Of a DNA stretch of 64,000 bases, positions 45,596-55,089 are shown piece by piece. Source of the stretch: Maricaulis sp947259345 (GTDB lineage Bacteria > Pseudomonadota > Alphaproteobacteria > Caulobacterales > Maricaulaceae); NCBI GenBank assembly GCA_965217205.1, contig OZ244254.1, forward strand, positions 806,001-870,000, in the 5' to 3' direction. The translations under genes and the position numbers were made by a program. The notes beneath the pieces are model-generated. The model worked only from the letters and a program-made list of their open reading frames with translations. It had not been told where the DNA came from and made no database searches. Every line of letters begins with the position of its first letter. The first letter of the stretch is position 1.

Positions 45596-47770
45596 TCAGT
45601 TCACATCGAACCGGTCGGCCTCCATCACCTTGGTCCAGGCGGCGACGAAATCCCTGACGAATTTCGCTTCATTGTCGTCCTGGGCATAGAGTTCGGCATA
45701 GGCACGCAGGCGCGAATTGGAGCCGAAGACCAGATCGGCGCGGGCGGCCGTCCATTTGGTCGTGCCGGTCTTGCGATCGCGGATCTCATAGGTCGACTTG
45801 GACACCGGCACCCAAGAATAGGCCATGTCGGTCAGGTTGACGAAGAAGTCCGTCGTCAGCTGGCCTTCGCGGTCGGTGAAGACGCCGTGCCTGGTGTCGC
45901 CATGATTGGTGCCCAGCACCCGCATGCCACCCACCAGCACCGTCATTTCCGGCGCCGTGAGACCGAGCAGCTGGCTACGGTCGAGGAGCATTTCCTCGGG
46001 CGTGACGACATAGTCGGCCTTGGCCCAGTTGCGATACCCGTCGGCGAGTGGCTCGAGGGACTCAAAGCTGTCGCCGTCGGTCATGGCGTCCGTGGCATCG
46101 CCGCGACCCGGCGTGAAGGGCACAGTGACATCATGGCCGGCAGCCCGGGCCGCCTGTTCCACGCCGACATTGCCGGCCAGGACGATGATATCGGCGATGC
46201 TGGCGCCGACCTTGCTCGCAATCGGCTCGAGCACACCGAGCACGCGGGCGAGGCGATCCGGCTCATTGCCCTCCCAGTCCTTTTGCGGGGCCAGGCGGAT
46301 GCGGGCACCATTGGCGCCGCCGCGCTTGTCTGAACCGCGGAAGGTGCGGGCGCTGTCCCAGGCCGTGGCGACCATGTCGGAGACGGAAAGACCGCTGTCG
46401 GCGATAGCCTTTTTCGCGGCTTCGACGTCCCAGCCCGTCGGACCGGCCGGGATGGGGTCCTGCCAGATCAGGTCTTCTTTCGGCACGTCCGGGCCGAAAT
46501 AATTGGCGCGGGGCCCCATATCGCGGTGGGTCAGCTTGAACCAGGCCCGGGCGAAGGTCTCTTTGAAAAAAGCTGGGTCGGCCATGAATTTCTCGCAGAT
46601 GGCGCGATAGGCCGGGTCCACCTTCATGGCCATGTCGGCATCGGTCATGATCGGCATGCGGCGAATGGACGGATCCGTCGCATCAACCGGCATGTGCTCT
46701 TCCTTGATGTCGACGGGCTGCCATTGATTGGCCCCGGCCGGGCTTTTCTTGAGTTCCCATTCATAGCCGAAGAGGAGCTCGAAATAGCCCATGTCGAATT
46801 TGGTCGGATTGGTCGTCCAGGCGCCTTCCAGGCCGGAGGTCACGGCATTGGCGGCCTTGCCATTCATATTCGGATTGAGCCAGCCAAAGCCCTGGTTTTC
46901 GATCTCGCCGCCTTCCGGCTCGGCGCCGAGGGCACCGGCATCGCCATTACCGTGCGCCTTGCCGACCGTGTGACCGCCACAGGTGAGCGCCGCGGTCTCC
47001 TCGTCATCCATGGCCATGCGGGCAAAGGTCTCGCGGACCTGGCCGGCGGTTTTGAGCGGGTCGGACTCGCCGTTCACGCCTTCCGGATTGACATAGATCA
47101 GGCCCATCTGCACGGCGGCGAGCGGGTTTTCCATCGTGTCCGGCTTGGCGACATCCTCATAACGCGTGTCGGACGGAGCCAGCCATTCCTGCTCGGCGCC
47201 CCAGTAGGTGTCGATTTCGGGATGCCAGATATCCTCGCGACCAAAGCCGAAACCATAGGTCTTCAGGCCCATGTCTTCATAGGCGATCGTGCCGGCGAGC
47301 AGGATGAGGTCGGCCCAGGAGATGGCATTGCCATACTTCTTCTTGAGCGGCCAAAGCAAGCGGCGCGCCTTGTCCAGATTGCCATTGTCCGGCCAGGAGT
47401 TGAGCGGGGCGAAGCGAATATTTCCGGCACCGCCGCCACCGCGACCATCGGCCAGGCGGTAGGAGCCCGCCGAGTGCCAGGCGAGACGGATCATCAGGCC
47501 GCCATAATGGCCGTAATCGGCCGGCCACCAGTCCTGGCTGTCCTTGAGGAGCGCCTTCATGTCGGCTTTGAGAGCCTCGACGTCCAGCTTCTTCAGCTCG
47601 GTGTGATAGTCGAAATCCGGGCCCATCGGATCCGGCTTGGTGTCATGCTGGTGAAGGATGTCGAGATTGAGCGCGCGCGGCCACCAGGCCATCACGGAGC
47701 TGCCCGTCCCGGTATTCCCGCCATGCATGACGGGGCAACCGCTCATACCCTTTGGATCATTGCCGTCCAT
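45596..47770 (-). CDS. katG: Catalase-peroxidase
   Basis: 724 residues from the ATG at 47770, with AGGAGG 7 bp upstream. Bifunctional haem enzyme that removes hydrogen peroxide. Distal active site RLAWHSAGSYR, proximal His in CGGHTVGKAHGNG, and the Trp-Tyr-Met adduct partners in WHSAG, LIYVNPEG and ARMAMDDEE. The C-terminal half is the usual duplicated, haem-free domain (starting around IPIMTDADMAMK). No OxyR gene is adjacent, and the divergent SDR gene begins 211 bp away. Confidence 0.97.
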   Translation of the reverse strand: MDGNDPKGMSGCPVMHGGNTGTGSSVMAWWPRALNLDILHQHDTKPDPMGPDFDYHTELKKLDVEALKADMKALLKDSQDWWPADYGHYGGLMIRLAWHSAGSYRLADGRGGGGAGNIRFAPLNSWPDNGNLDKARRLLWPLKKKYGNAISWADLILLAGTIAYEDMGLKTYGFGFGREDIWHPEIDTYWGAEQEWLAPSDTRYEDVAKPDTMENPLAAVQMGLIYVNPEGVNGESDPLKTAGQVRETFARMAMDDEETAALTCGGHTVGKAHGNGDAGALGAEPEGGEIENQGFGWLNPNMNGKAANAVTSGLEGAWTTNPTKFDMGYFELLFGYEWELKKSPAGANQWQPVDIKEEHMPVDATDPSIRRMPIMTDADMAMKVDPAYRAICEKFMADPAFFKETFARAWFKLTHRDMGPRANYFGPDVPKEDLIWQDPIPAGPTGWDVEAAKKAIADSGLSVSDMVATAWDSARTFRGSDKRGGANGARIRLAPQKDWEGNEPDRLARVLGVLEPIASKVGASIADIIVLAGNVGVEQAARAAGHDVTVPFTPGRGDATDAMTDGDSFESLEPLADGYRNWAKADYVVTPEEMLLDRSQLLGLTAPEMTVLVGGMRVLGTNHGDTRHGVFTDREGQLTTDFFVNLTDMAYSWVPVSKSTYEIRDRKTGTTKWTAARADLVFGSNSRLRAYAELYAQDDNEAKFVRDFVAAWTKVMEADRFDVN

Positions 47771-47981
47771 GATCTTCCTCCTGGTTTCTGGTTCATTGTG
47801 CGTCTCCCGGTCGGGAAACCTCAACGTCACTATCTCAGATGGATGGCTATTGATCCAATCGATTTATTTATGGATAGGTATAGAGGCAGGCTTTATTGCG
47901 AGGCCCATTGTGAGCGCCCTGAAGCCCTCCCGTGATACGGGCCGGGGTGCTAGGCTCGCGCAAAGAGGTGGAGAACGCGAT

Positions 47982-48848
47982 ATGGCAAACGGGTTTTACG
48001 GGGCGAAGACGTTCTGGGTGACAGGTGCGTCATCCGGACTGGGACGGGCGATGGCGATCGGTCTGTCCCAGCGCGGCGCACGGGTCATCCTGTCCGGTCG
48101 CAATGAGGATGCCCTGGCGGAAACCCGCAGCCAGTTGGCCGGTGACAGCCATGTCCTGGCCTTCGAGACGACCGATTATGAGGCCTTGCCGGGCATCGTC
48201 GACGCCGCGCTCACCTGGTCAGGCCGCATCGACGGGCTGATCAACAATGCCGGCATCTCGCAACGCAGCCTCATCGTCGATACCGAGATGGCGGTCTATC
48301 GCCGCCTCATGGAGGTCGACTTCTTCGCGCCCGTCGCCCTGACCAAGCTGGTCCTGCCGCACATGATCGCCGCGGGTTCCGGCCATGTCTCGATTGTCAG
48401 CTCTCTGGCTGGCAAGATCGGCACCCCGGTCCGTTCGGGCTATTGCGCCGCGAAACATGCCTGCGTCGGTTTCTACGAGTCGATGCGGGCCGAGGTCGAG
48501 AAAGCCTATGGGATCAGCGTTTCGGTGATACTACCCGGATCGGTACAGACCGGCATCTCGCGCAATGCGCTCTCGGCCAGCGGTGCACCGCGCGGTGTGT
48601 CCGATGCCAATATCGACGGCGGGATGAAACCGGAGGCCGCCGCCGCGCTCATCCTGGACGGGATTGCGGCCGGCCAGAATGACATTGTCATCGCCGAAGG
48701 CATGGAGGCGGCGGCGCTGGGTCTGCGGACCCGCGACCCGGAACAGCTCTTCGCCATCCTGGCCGAACAGGGCCGGGAGCTCGCCGCGTCGGCCGGTTCG
48801 GACGAAGCGATCGAGCTGCGCCGGGTGAATGACCATGAGCCGGTGTGA
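47982..48848 (+). CDS. Short-chain dehydrogenase/reductase
   Basis: 288 residues from the ATG at 47982 (GTGGAGAACGCG ribosome region); the frame is open further upstream but runs through the katG promoter. Cofactor loop TGASSGLGRAMA (TGxxxGxG, residues 13-20), NNAGISQ, catalytic Ser in SIVSSLAGKIG and YCAAKHA (YxxxK). Classical SDR; it resembles DHRS7-like oxidoreductases. Substrate unknown. Confidence 0.9.
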   Translation: MANGFYGAKTFWVTGASSGLGRAMAIGLSQRGARVILSGRNEDALAETRSQLAGDSHVLAFETTDYEALPGIVDAALTWSGRIDGLINNAGISQRSLIVDTEMAVYRRLMEVDFFAPVALTKLVLPHMIAAGSGHVSIVSSLAGKIGTPVRSGYCAAKHACVGFYESMRAEVEKAYGISVSVILPGSVQTGISRNALSASGAPRGVSDANIDGGMKPEAAAALILDGIAAGQNDIVIAEGMEAAALGLRTRDPEQLFAILAEQGRELAASAGSDEAIELRRVNDHEPV

Positions 48849-48869
48849 GGCCGAAATCGAGGAAACATC

Positions 48870-48945
48870 TGGTGCCGGCTGAGGGACTCGAACCCCCGAC
48901 TCCTTGGTTACAAATCTTGTGCTCTACCAGGTGAGCCAAGCCGCG
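48870..48945 (-). pseudogene. Degenerate tRNA-Thr(TGT) copy
   Basis: Aligned to the intact tRNA-Thr at 51350-51425 it is about 84% identical, keeping the T-arm and 3' CCA end (GTCGGGGGTTCGAGTCCC, AGCCGGCACCA) and the TTTGTAA anticodon loop. The acceptor stem loses two pairs at its end (5' CG against 3' GC), and the anticodon stem CAAGA/CCAAG cannot pair. It is in the same orientation as the intact copy, so the pair forms a 76-bp direct repeat with 2.4 kb between. Confidence 0.87.
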
Positions 48946-49079
48946 AAAGTCGGGGACATGTGCCGATATAGTCTAAGAAGCGAAAAGTGGGCCAGACACC
49001 GGTAGGAGTCTTCAGTTTTCCGATTGGGAACAAATGGTATGTGTCCCTGTTTATTGCGTGCGGGGGCGCCCCCCGCGGT

Positions 49080-49934
49080 CTATCCGGCCTGGACGTTGCC
49101 TGCCATCAGCTGGATGGTGAAAAGCGAAAACGTCACAATGCCTATGAGCGTCATCGGCGTGACGATGAAGATGGCGAGTGCGCTCGACCAGCGCACGACA
49201 GCGGAATTTGCCGAACGCGTCCGGAAGTAGAGTTCCGCCATGGCAAGCGGGACGAGAAAGCTGCCCCAGATCCAGAACTGAAAAAAGGCGCCATCAAAGG
49301 GAACGCTGTACCCCAAGGTCTGCATGGTAACGAAATAGCCAAATCCGCCAATGCGCACAAACCACTGGGCATTGGCGACCAAAAACAGTCTGACGGCCCA
49401 GCGCTCGTGTTGTGCGACGCGCCGACGCATGGCCGCCGTGACGGTCATCGCGGCGAATGCGAGGATCAGCAATCCGTTCACACTGGTGCCGAACTCGTTG
49501 AAACTGTTGGGGGGGGAGCCGCGAAACCACGTCAGGTAATAGCCTGAGACGGTCAGGGCGACGATCAGAAGGAGAAAGGCGCGGCCGTTCCAGCGATGAA
49601 AGGTCCGAAACCGGTTTCGGACCATCGGGATCAGCTGGAGCCCGCCCATGAGGGCCAGCGCCGCGGCTCCGATCGCATGCACGCCGAAGGCGAGGGTTGC
49701 CTGCGGTCGGTCGGGGTGGACAGGCGGCTGTGACAGCACAACATTGACGTTCCAAGCTGCGATATCACCAAGAATGGCAGGGAAGGCGTAGAACCCGATC
49801 AGATAGGCTGCAAATGCCACCTGACCAGCAATCGCGACAGCCAACCACAGGCCGGCTGCCATGTCTGTGACGGTTGCACCAGAATGCTTGCGGGGCTTGG
49901 GTTCCTGCGCCACCGCGTCGACCATAACTACCAT
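49080..49934 (-). CDS. DUF2306 family membrane protein
   Basis: 284 residues with about six to seven hydrophobic helices. DUF2306 signatures: HAIGAAALALMGGLQLIP, RFRTFHRWNGRAFLLLIVALTVSGYYL, and RRVAQHERWAVRLF. Heme- or cytochrome-like His are spaced in the helices. Divergent from the AraC-type gene by 76 bp, suggesting that regulator controls it. Function unknown. Confidence 0.87.
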   Translation of the reverse strand: MVVMVDAVAQEPKPRKHSGATVTDMAAGLWLAVAIAGQVAFAAYLIGFYAFPAILGDIAAWNVNVVLSQPPVHPDRPQATLAFGVHAIGAAALALMGGLQLIPMVRNRFRTFHRWNGRAFLLLIVALTVSGYYLTWFRGSPPNSFNEFGTSVNGLLILAFAAMTVTAAMRRRVAQHERWAVRLFLVANAQWFVRIGGFGYFVTMQTLGYSVPFDGAFFQFWIWGSFLVPLAMAELYFRTRSANSAVVRWSSALAIFIVTPMTLIGIVTFSLFTIQLMAGNVQAG

Positions 49935-50010
49935 GATTATTACTCACCACTAAACCTGCTAAAATTTATGGGGTCAGGTGACTCTCCTCCATGACCAGGC
50001 GTATTGATTC

Positions 50011-51057
50011 ATGACCGCAGGTGACAAAACGCAACGCGCTGACTGGCAAGGAACCATCTCGTCCGCGCTCGCCTTGGCGTTTATCGACTACGCCTGTTCC
50101 AGGGGCGCGATGCGTGAGCGCCTTTTGGCGTTCGCCCAGCTTCCGGACTGCCATGAGGAACCCGCTGACCTGCGGGTTGCATTGCCCTGTTTCTTTGACC
50201 TGGTAAAAGCCGCCAAGGTTCAGACCGACGAGCCGGGACTCCCGATCCTTTTCGCGGCCCATGCGGACTTCTCGGAGGTCTCGATCGCCGGGCTGATTGC
50301 CAACGCATCGGAAACGATGATGGACGCCCTGATCCAGCTGAACCGCTATGCGAGACTGACGTTCGACTTGCCGTTCGCCGGCCCGAAACCGCTGGTTTTC
50401 GAGCGCGGCGACGGGGCTGACTGGATCACGGATACGCGACACATATCCCAGCAGTTTCCGGAGCTGGTGGAAATCGCTTTCACTTACCTCATCACGGGGC
50501 CGAGGCGGTTTCTCCTGCGACCCCATGTCATCTGTGCAGAACTGACCGCTCCCAAGCCGGAGCATTCCGAGCTGATGGAGCGTGTGTGGGCGTGCCCGAT
50601 ACATTGGGGGTGCGCGACGAACAGGCTGCAGCTTTCAAGCTGGGTGGCCGAGCATCGGGTCCGGCTTCAACCAGCTTATGCGTTCGGAGTTCTGACGGCG
50701 CACGCCGACCAGCTGCTTGAGTATATGCGGGCGTCGAAGACCACGCGGGCCCGCTTGGAAGCCCTGATTTTGCCGCGACTGCACACGGGCACCGTCTCGA
50801 TTGCGTGGGCAGCAGACCAGTTGGGTGAAACGCGGCAATCGATTTATCGGGCGTTGAAGGCAGAGGGTACGACCTTCGAGCGCGTTCTGGACGAGTTGCG
50901 CCAACGCCTCGCCCTGGAATACTTGCGTGGCCGAAAGGTTTCGATCGCCGAGACCGCCTATCTGCTGGGCTTCGCGGAGGCCAGCCCCTTCACAAGAGCT
51001 TTCAAACGCTGGACGGGCGTCACCCCATCCGCCTACCGGGACGCGGCTGACCGCTAG
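50011..51057 (+). CDS. AraC-family transcriptional regulator
   Basis: 348 residues. The N-terminal 230 form an arabinose-binding-like (Arabinose_bd/OruR type) ligand domain (SEVSIAGLIANASETMMDALIQLNRYARL). The C-terminal HTH_18 has two helices, TVSIAWAADQLGETRQSIYRAL and VSIAETAYLLGFAEASPFTRAFKRWTG (partly quoted), followed by TPSAYRDAA. Probably regulates the divergent DUF2306 gene. It lies between the two tRNA-Thr copies. Confidence 0.9.
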   Translation: MTAGDKTQRADWQGTISSALALAFIDYACSRGAMRERLLAFAQLPDCHEEPADLRVALPCFFDLVKAAKVQTDEPGLPILFAAHADFSEVSIAGLIANASETMMDALIQLNRYARLTFDLPFAGPKPLVFERGDGADWITDTRHISQQFPELVEIAFTYLITGPRRFLLRPHVICAELTAPKPEHSELMERVWACPIHWGCATNRLQLSSWVAEHRVRLQPAYAFGVLTAHADQLLEYMRASKTTRARLEALILPRLHTGTVSIAWAADQLGETRQSIYRALKAEGTTFERVLDELRQRLALEYLRGRKVSIAETAYLLGFAEASPFTRAFKRWTGVTPSAYRDAADR

Positions 51058-51349
51058 GGCTGTCATGCTGGCGATCCGGGAGACGAGGAAACCAACACCG
51101 TTTCCCAAGCCCCGCTCTCCGGGCAAAGGCCGCCTCCTCTGGGGCTCGATGTCGTTGGATCGTGCCGTCCCCCTTCGCCAAGGCTTCGGGCGACACCTTT
51201 TCGCCCGCTCGCATGCGGGCTCCCGGTGGCTTGCCACCCGAAACCCAGCTTTACGAACAAGCGGTGGGCGAAGGCCCCTGCCGGGGCGTTCTCCGTCCAA
51301 AATCGATTCACGGGATCGATTTTTCTGCCTGGGGCAGACTAACTGCGAA
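51058..51349. other. Repeat-rich non-coding stretch before tRNA-Thr
   Basis: About 290 bp with hairpins. GGTGGC-TT-GCCACC (51225-51238) and CCCGC-TCGCAT-GCGGG (51204-51219) are neighbouring stems, and AAAATCGAT-TCACGGG-ATCGATTTT (51299-51323) may be a weak terminator of the flanking genes. The 16-mer at 51227-51242 matches 500-515. Open frames here have the composition of non-coding repeats and are not called. Confidence 0.6.
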
Positions 51350-51425
51350 TGGTGCCGGCTGAGGGACTCGAACCCCCGACCCCCTGATTACAAATCAGGT
51401 GCTCTACCAGCTGAGCTAAGCCGGC
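51350..51425 (-). tRNA. tRNA-Thr(TGT)
   Basis: 76 nt including CCA, minus strand. GCCGGCT acceptor pairs with AGCCGGC; CCTGA-TTTGTAA-TCAGG anticodon arm with TGT; T-arm GTCGGGGGTTCGAGTCCC. Intact cloverleaf. Confidence 0.98.
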
Positions 51426-51510
51426 ATCCAGAAACGGTCTGATACGCGCGCGCGGCGGGCGCGACAAGTGTTTGCTGCAATTGCGCCCGCCTCAATGTCG
51501 GTTGGGCTGG

Positions 51511-51945
51511 TCAGTCCTTGACCGCGACCTTGTCCAGGGCGGTCAGGATGAGGGCCATGACGATGAAGCCAACCAGGTTGTGTGACGCGTCCAGCACCAG
51601 AAGCATGACGGGCTGCAGGGCATAGACGATGTCATAGGCCATGGTCGTGACCACAAAGCCGGCCCACAGGAAGAGCGCCCATTTGACCGCACTGGCCATG
51701 CCGTGCGCCTTGAGCGCTTTCAGCGCATAACCGAGGAAGCCGGCGAACACGATCGACAGCACAAAGCCGGCTGCCATGGCCGGTCCGGCTGCAGCCTCGG
51801 CCTCCGCCATATGGGCATCAGTGAAGCCCCAAAGGCCGATCCACAACTCGGCGAAAAGCACGCCGTAGAAAACAAACCCAACCATCCACAAGGCAAATCC
51901 GGCCACCAGGACGGCAAGCGGATTCAATCCGAAAATTCGCGGCAT
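51511..51945 (-). CDS. DUF1761 family membrane protein
   Basis: 144 residues, four hydrophobic helices (LAVLVAGFALWMVGFVFYG, GFVLSIVFAGFLGYALKAL, WALFLWAGFVVTTMAYDIVY, LVGFIVMALILTALD). The ALWMVGFVFYGVLFAELW segment matches DUF1761. No function known. It is just downstream of tRNA-Thr and divergent from metG. Confidence 0.78.
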   Translation of the reverse strand: MPRIFGLNPLAVLVAGFALWMVGFVFYGVLFAELWIGLWGFTDAHMAEAEAAAGPAMAAGFVLSIVFAGFLGYALKALKAHGMASAVKWALFLWAGFVVTTMAYDIVYALQPVMLLVLDASHNLVGFIVMALILTALDKVAVKD

Positions 51946-52064
51946 TTCCTGTTTCCTCCCCCATGCAGGGCTTGTATGTCTCGCCCTGCGAGGCGATGTC
52001 CCCGGGACTCGCCTTTCACGCGAAGACTTTACTCCGAAATCCGCGCAAGAGAAGAATTCCGATT

Positions 52065-53783
52065 ATGGCCCGTATACTGATCACAAGCGCTCTGCCCTAC
52101 ATCAATGGCGTCAAGCATTTGGGAAATCTCGCCGGGTCGATGTTGCCGGCGGATGTCTATGCACGGTTTCAGCGCCTGCGCGGTCATGACGTCCTCTATA
52201 TCTGCGCCACGGATGAGCACGGCACGCCGGCCGAACTGGCTGCCGATGCCGCCGGGATGGATGTGCGCGCCTATTGCGATGAGCAGCACGATATTCAAAA
52301 GCGCGCCGGTGACGGTTTCTCGCTGAGCTATGACTATTTCGGCCGCACCTCGAATGCGCCAAGCATCCGCCTGACCCAGCATTTCGCGGATGTTCTCGAG
52401 CAGAAGGGGCTGATCGTCGAGCGTGTCGAGGAGCAGGTCTTCTCGATCGATGATGATCGCTTCCTGCCGGACCGCTATGTCGAGGGCACCTGTCCGCATT
52501 GCGGTTTCGAACGCGCTCGCGGTGATCAGTGCGACAGCTGCGGCCGCCTGCTCGAGCCGACCGATCTGAAAGAGCCCTATTCCAAGATCTCCGGTTCGAA
52601 GAATCTGGAAGTGCGCGAGACCAAGCATCTCCATCTTGTCCAAACGAAGATGGAAAGCCGGATCCGCGATTGGGTCGATGCGGCGACCGAATGGCCAAGC
52701 CTGGCCAAGTCGATTGCTTACAAATGGCTCGATGAGGGGCTGCGCGACCGCTCGATCACGCGCGATCTGAAATGGGGTGTGCCGGTGGCTCATGAGGGCA
52801 CGCCGCGCGAAGGCTTCGAGACCAAGGTCTTCTATGTCTGGTTTGACGCCCCGATCGGCTATATCGGCGCCACCGCGGAATGGGCCGAGGCCGGAAACGG
52901 TGATTGGGAGATCTGGTGGCGCACCGACAAGGGCGCCGAGGACGTCACCTATGTCCAGTTCATGGGCAAGGATAATGTCGCCTTCCACACAGTCTCCTTC
53001 CCGGCCACCATCCTGGGCTCGGAAGAACCGTGGAAGACGGTCGACAAGCTGAAGGCCTTCAACTGGCTGACCTGGTATGGCGGCAAGTTCTCGACGTCCG
53101 AAAAGCGCGGCGTCTTCATGGACCAGGCGCTGGACATTCTGCCCGGTGACTACTGGCGCTGGTATCTTACCGCAAATGCACCGGAGGGCTCGGATGCGGC
53201 CTTCACCTGGGAACATTTCCAGGGGCTGATCAATTCCGACCTGGCCAATGTGCTGGGCAATTTCGTCAACCGGATCACCAAATACACCGCGTCCAAGTTT
53301 GACGGCCAGGTGCCGTCGACCGGTGAGACGGGCGAAGCCGAGGCCTGGATCGCCCAGGAGCTGGAAACGCGTTTGCCGGCTGTCGTGGCCAATATGGAAG
53401 CGATGGAATTCCGCAAGGCAGCGTCGGAAGTGCGCGCCATCTGGGCGGCGGGCAATGAGTACCTCACCAAGGCCGAGCCCTGGGTGAAGTACAAGAGTGA
53501 TGTCGATGCCGCCGCTGTCGGCGTGCGCACCGGTCTCAATCTCGTCGCCCTGTTCGGCATTCTCGCCCAGCCCTTCATTCCCGAGGCGGCGAAGAAGGTC
53601 CTTGATGCGGTCGGCGTACCGGAAGACCGGCGCAGCTGGAATTTCGACGGGCCGGCTGCGGACCTGCTCGACGCTCTGCCGCACGGTCTCGCCATCACGC
53701 CTCCGGATGTGCTCTTCGCCAAGATCGAGGATGCGCAGCTGGCGGAATGGTCGGAGCGTTTTGGCGGGGCGCCGAGCCAATAA
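52065..53783 (+). CDS. metG: Methionyl-tRNA synthetase
   Basis: 572 residues from the ATG at 52065 (AGAAGAATTCCGATT upstream). Class I synthetase: ITSALPYINGVKHLGNLAGS contains the HIGH-equivalent HLGN; zinc-like CPHCGFERARGDQCDSCG (four cysteines) follows; the KMSKS-equivalent is GGKFSTSEKRG. The anticodon-binding helical domain occupies the C-terminal half. It lacks the C-terminal tRNA-binding domain seen in longer MetG forms. A long antisense frame covers most of this gene but is a shadow. Confidence 0.96.
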   Translation: MARILITSALPYINGVKHLGNLAGSMLPADVYARFQRLRGHDVLYICATDEHGTPAELAADAAGMDVRAYCDEQHDIQKRAGDGFSLSYDYFGRTSNAPSIRLTQHFADVLEQKGLIVERVEEQVFSIDDDRFLPDRYVEGTCPHCGFERARGDQCDSCGRLLEPTDLKEPYSKISGSKNLEVRETKHLHLVQTKMESRIRDWVDAATEWPSLAKSIAYKWLDEGLRDRSITRDLKWGVPVAHEGTPREGFETKVFYVWFDAPIGYIGATAEWAEAGNGDWEIWWRTDKGAEDVTYVQFMGKDNVAFHTVSFPATILGSEEPWKTVDKLKAFNWLTWYGGKFSTSEKRGVFMDQALDILPGDYWRWYLTANAPEGSDAAFTWEHFQGLINSDLANVLGNFVNRITKYTASKFDGQVPSTGETGEAEAWIAQELETRLPAVVANMEAMEFRKAASEVRAIWAAGNEYLTKAEPWVKYKSDVDAAAVGVRTGLNLVALFGILAQPFIPEAAKKVLDAVGVPEDRRSWNFDGPAADLLDALPHGLAITPPDVLFAKIEDAQLAEWSERFGGAPSQ

Positions 53784-53906
53784 GGCGCTTCACCTCGCCC
53801 GCTTTGCGGCACCGAAGGTGGCCTTGACGAACCGGATGGACCGGGGCCCACTGGCTGACAAGACAAGAATGGGGGGATGGGCGCAGGCGCGCCCGTCGTT
53901 GACGCA

Positions 53907-54761
53907 ATGAAATCTGCCATCCTCGCGCTGCTGGGCGCGACCAGTCTCTCTGGCCCGGCGCTCGCCCAGTCCGACCCGGACTGGCGCCCGGTCGATCCGG
54001 ACGACCTCCTTTTGATCGAGGTCGAGGACGGAATGATCGCCATTGAACTGGCGGACTGGATTGCGCCCAACCATGCCGACCGCATGCGCCAGGCGGCGTC
54101 TGACGGCTTCCTTGACGGCCGCAGCTTCTATCGTGTGATCGACGGCTTTGTCGCGCAGGGCGGGCGCGGGGAGGAGGCTGACTCGATCGAGTTGCCGCAA
54201 TACCCCACGCTGGCCGGTGAGTTTACCGTGGCGACGGACAGCGTGACTTTCACGCCGATGATCGATCATGATCTCTACGCGGCGACGGTCGGCCATGTTG
54301 CCGGTTTCCCGGCGGCCATGAATGAGGCAGGGAGCGAGGTCTGGCCGATCCATTGTCCCGGCACCGTCGCCATGGCACGTGACAATGATCCTGACAGCGG
54401 TGATGTGGAGTTCTACATCGTCATCGGGCACGGCCCGCGTCACCTCGACCGCATCATGTCCGTCTTCGGGCGGGTGATTGACGGTATGGAGCATGTCCAG
54501 GCCCTGCAGCGTGGTGACCCGTCGTTGAATTCCGGCGTGATCGCCGATCCTGAGGCTCGTGACACCATTGTGTCAGCACGTATGGCTTCGGCCCTTCCCG
54601 AAGCGGAACGACCGGCTTATGAGGTCATGCGCACGGACTCAGACGCCTTCAACGCGGCCAAGGCAGCCCGTCGCAACCGCACACACGACTTCTTCTTTGA
54701 AACCCCGCCACCGGTGATCGAGGCCTGTCACATGCCCGGTCCGGTGCGCCACGCCGAATAA
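53907..54761 (+). CDS. Cyclophilin-type peptidyl-prolyl isomerase, secreted
   Basis: 284 residues. Signal peptide MKSAILALLGATSLSGPALA then QSD. Cyclophilin-like fold: IELADWIAPNHADRMRQAASDGFLDGRSFYRVIDGFVAQGG (quoted in part as FYRVIDGFVAQGG), GTVAMARDNDPDSGDVEFYIVIG, MSVFGRVIDGMEHV. The usual FxxxP...Q...M/W active-site set is partly changed, so activity is uncertain. The C-terminal 60 residues are non-cyclophilin. Confidence 0.86.
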   Translation: MKSAILALLGATSLSGPALAQSDPDWRPVDPDDLLLIEVEDGMIAIELADWIAPNHADRMRQAASDGFLDGRSFYRVIDGFVAQGGRGEEADSIELPQYPTLAGEFTVATDSVTFTPMIDHDLYAATVGHVAGFPAAMNEAGSEVWPIHCPGTVAMARDNDPDSGDVEFYIVIGHGPRHLDRIMSVFGRVIDGMEHVQALQRGDPSLNSGVIADPEARDTIVSARMASALPEAERPAYEVMRTDSDAFNAAKAARRNRTHDFFFETPPPVIEACHMPGPVRHAE

Positions 54762-54768
54762 TCACCCG

Positions 54769-55068
54769 ATGACCGAGACTCCCACAGACTACGCCCCGCT
54801 CGACATTGTCGGCATCGCCATGGATTGCGAGGGGTTGGAGGCCCTGACGGCGCCGCTGGAATTTGCCGCCGCGTCGAATGATCCATGGATGGTCAATGCC
54901 GGCATTCTGGCAATCGGTCATGCCGCGCGTCGGTTCAAGGCTTATCCCGGTGGGTTGAAAGACGCCCTGTGGGCGCGCATCCACGATTTCCCGCAGGCGG
55001 AACAATTGCGCCCGGCCTGTCTCGCCGCCCAGGATGATATACGGCACTTCAAGGCCAAGCCGGTCTAG
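54769..55068 (+). CDS. Hypothetical protein
   Basis: 99 residues starting 7 bp after the isomerase stop. LEALTAPLEFAAASNDPWMVNAGILAIGHAARRFKAYP suggests a small helical HEAT-like or immunity-type protein. No family recognised with confidence. Probably co-transcribed with the isomerase. Confidence 0.6.
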   Translation: MTETPTDYAPLDIVGIAMDCEGLEALTAPLEFAAASNDPWMVNAGILAIGHAARRFKAYPGGLKDALWARIHDFPQAEQLRPACLAAQDDIRHFKAKPV

Positions 55069-55089
55069 GGCTGTCCGGGCTGCGCTTGC

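Noticed and set aside
51063..51311. Small frames in the stretch before tRNA-Thr
   Set aside because: Lie over non-coding hairpins and repeats; no ribosome site or family features.
52029..53780. Long minus-strand open frame opposite metG
   Set aside because: Antisense shadow of a GC-rich gene; metG has all class I synthetase motifs and the shadow protein has none.
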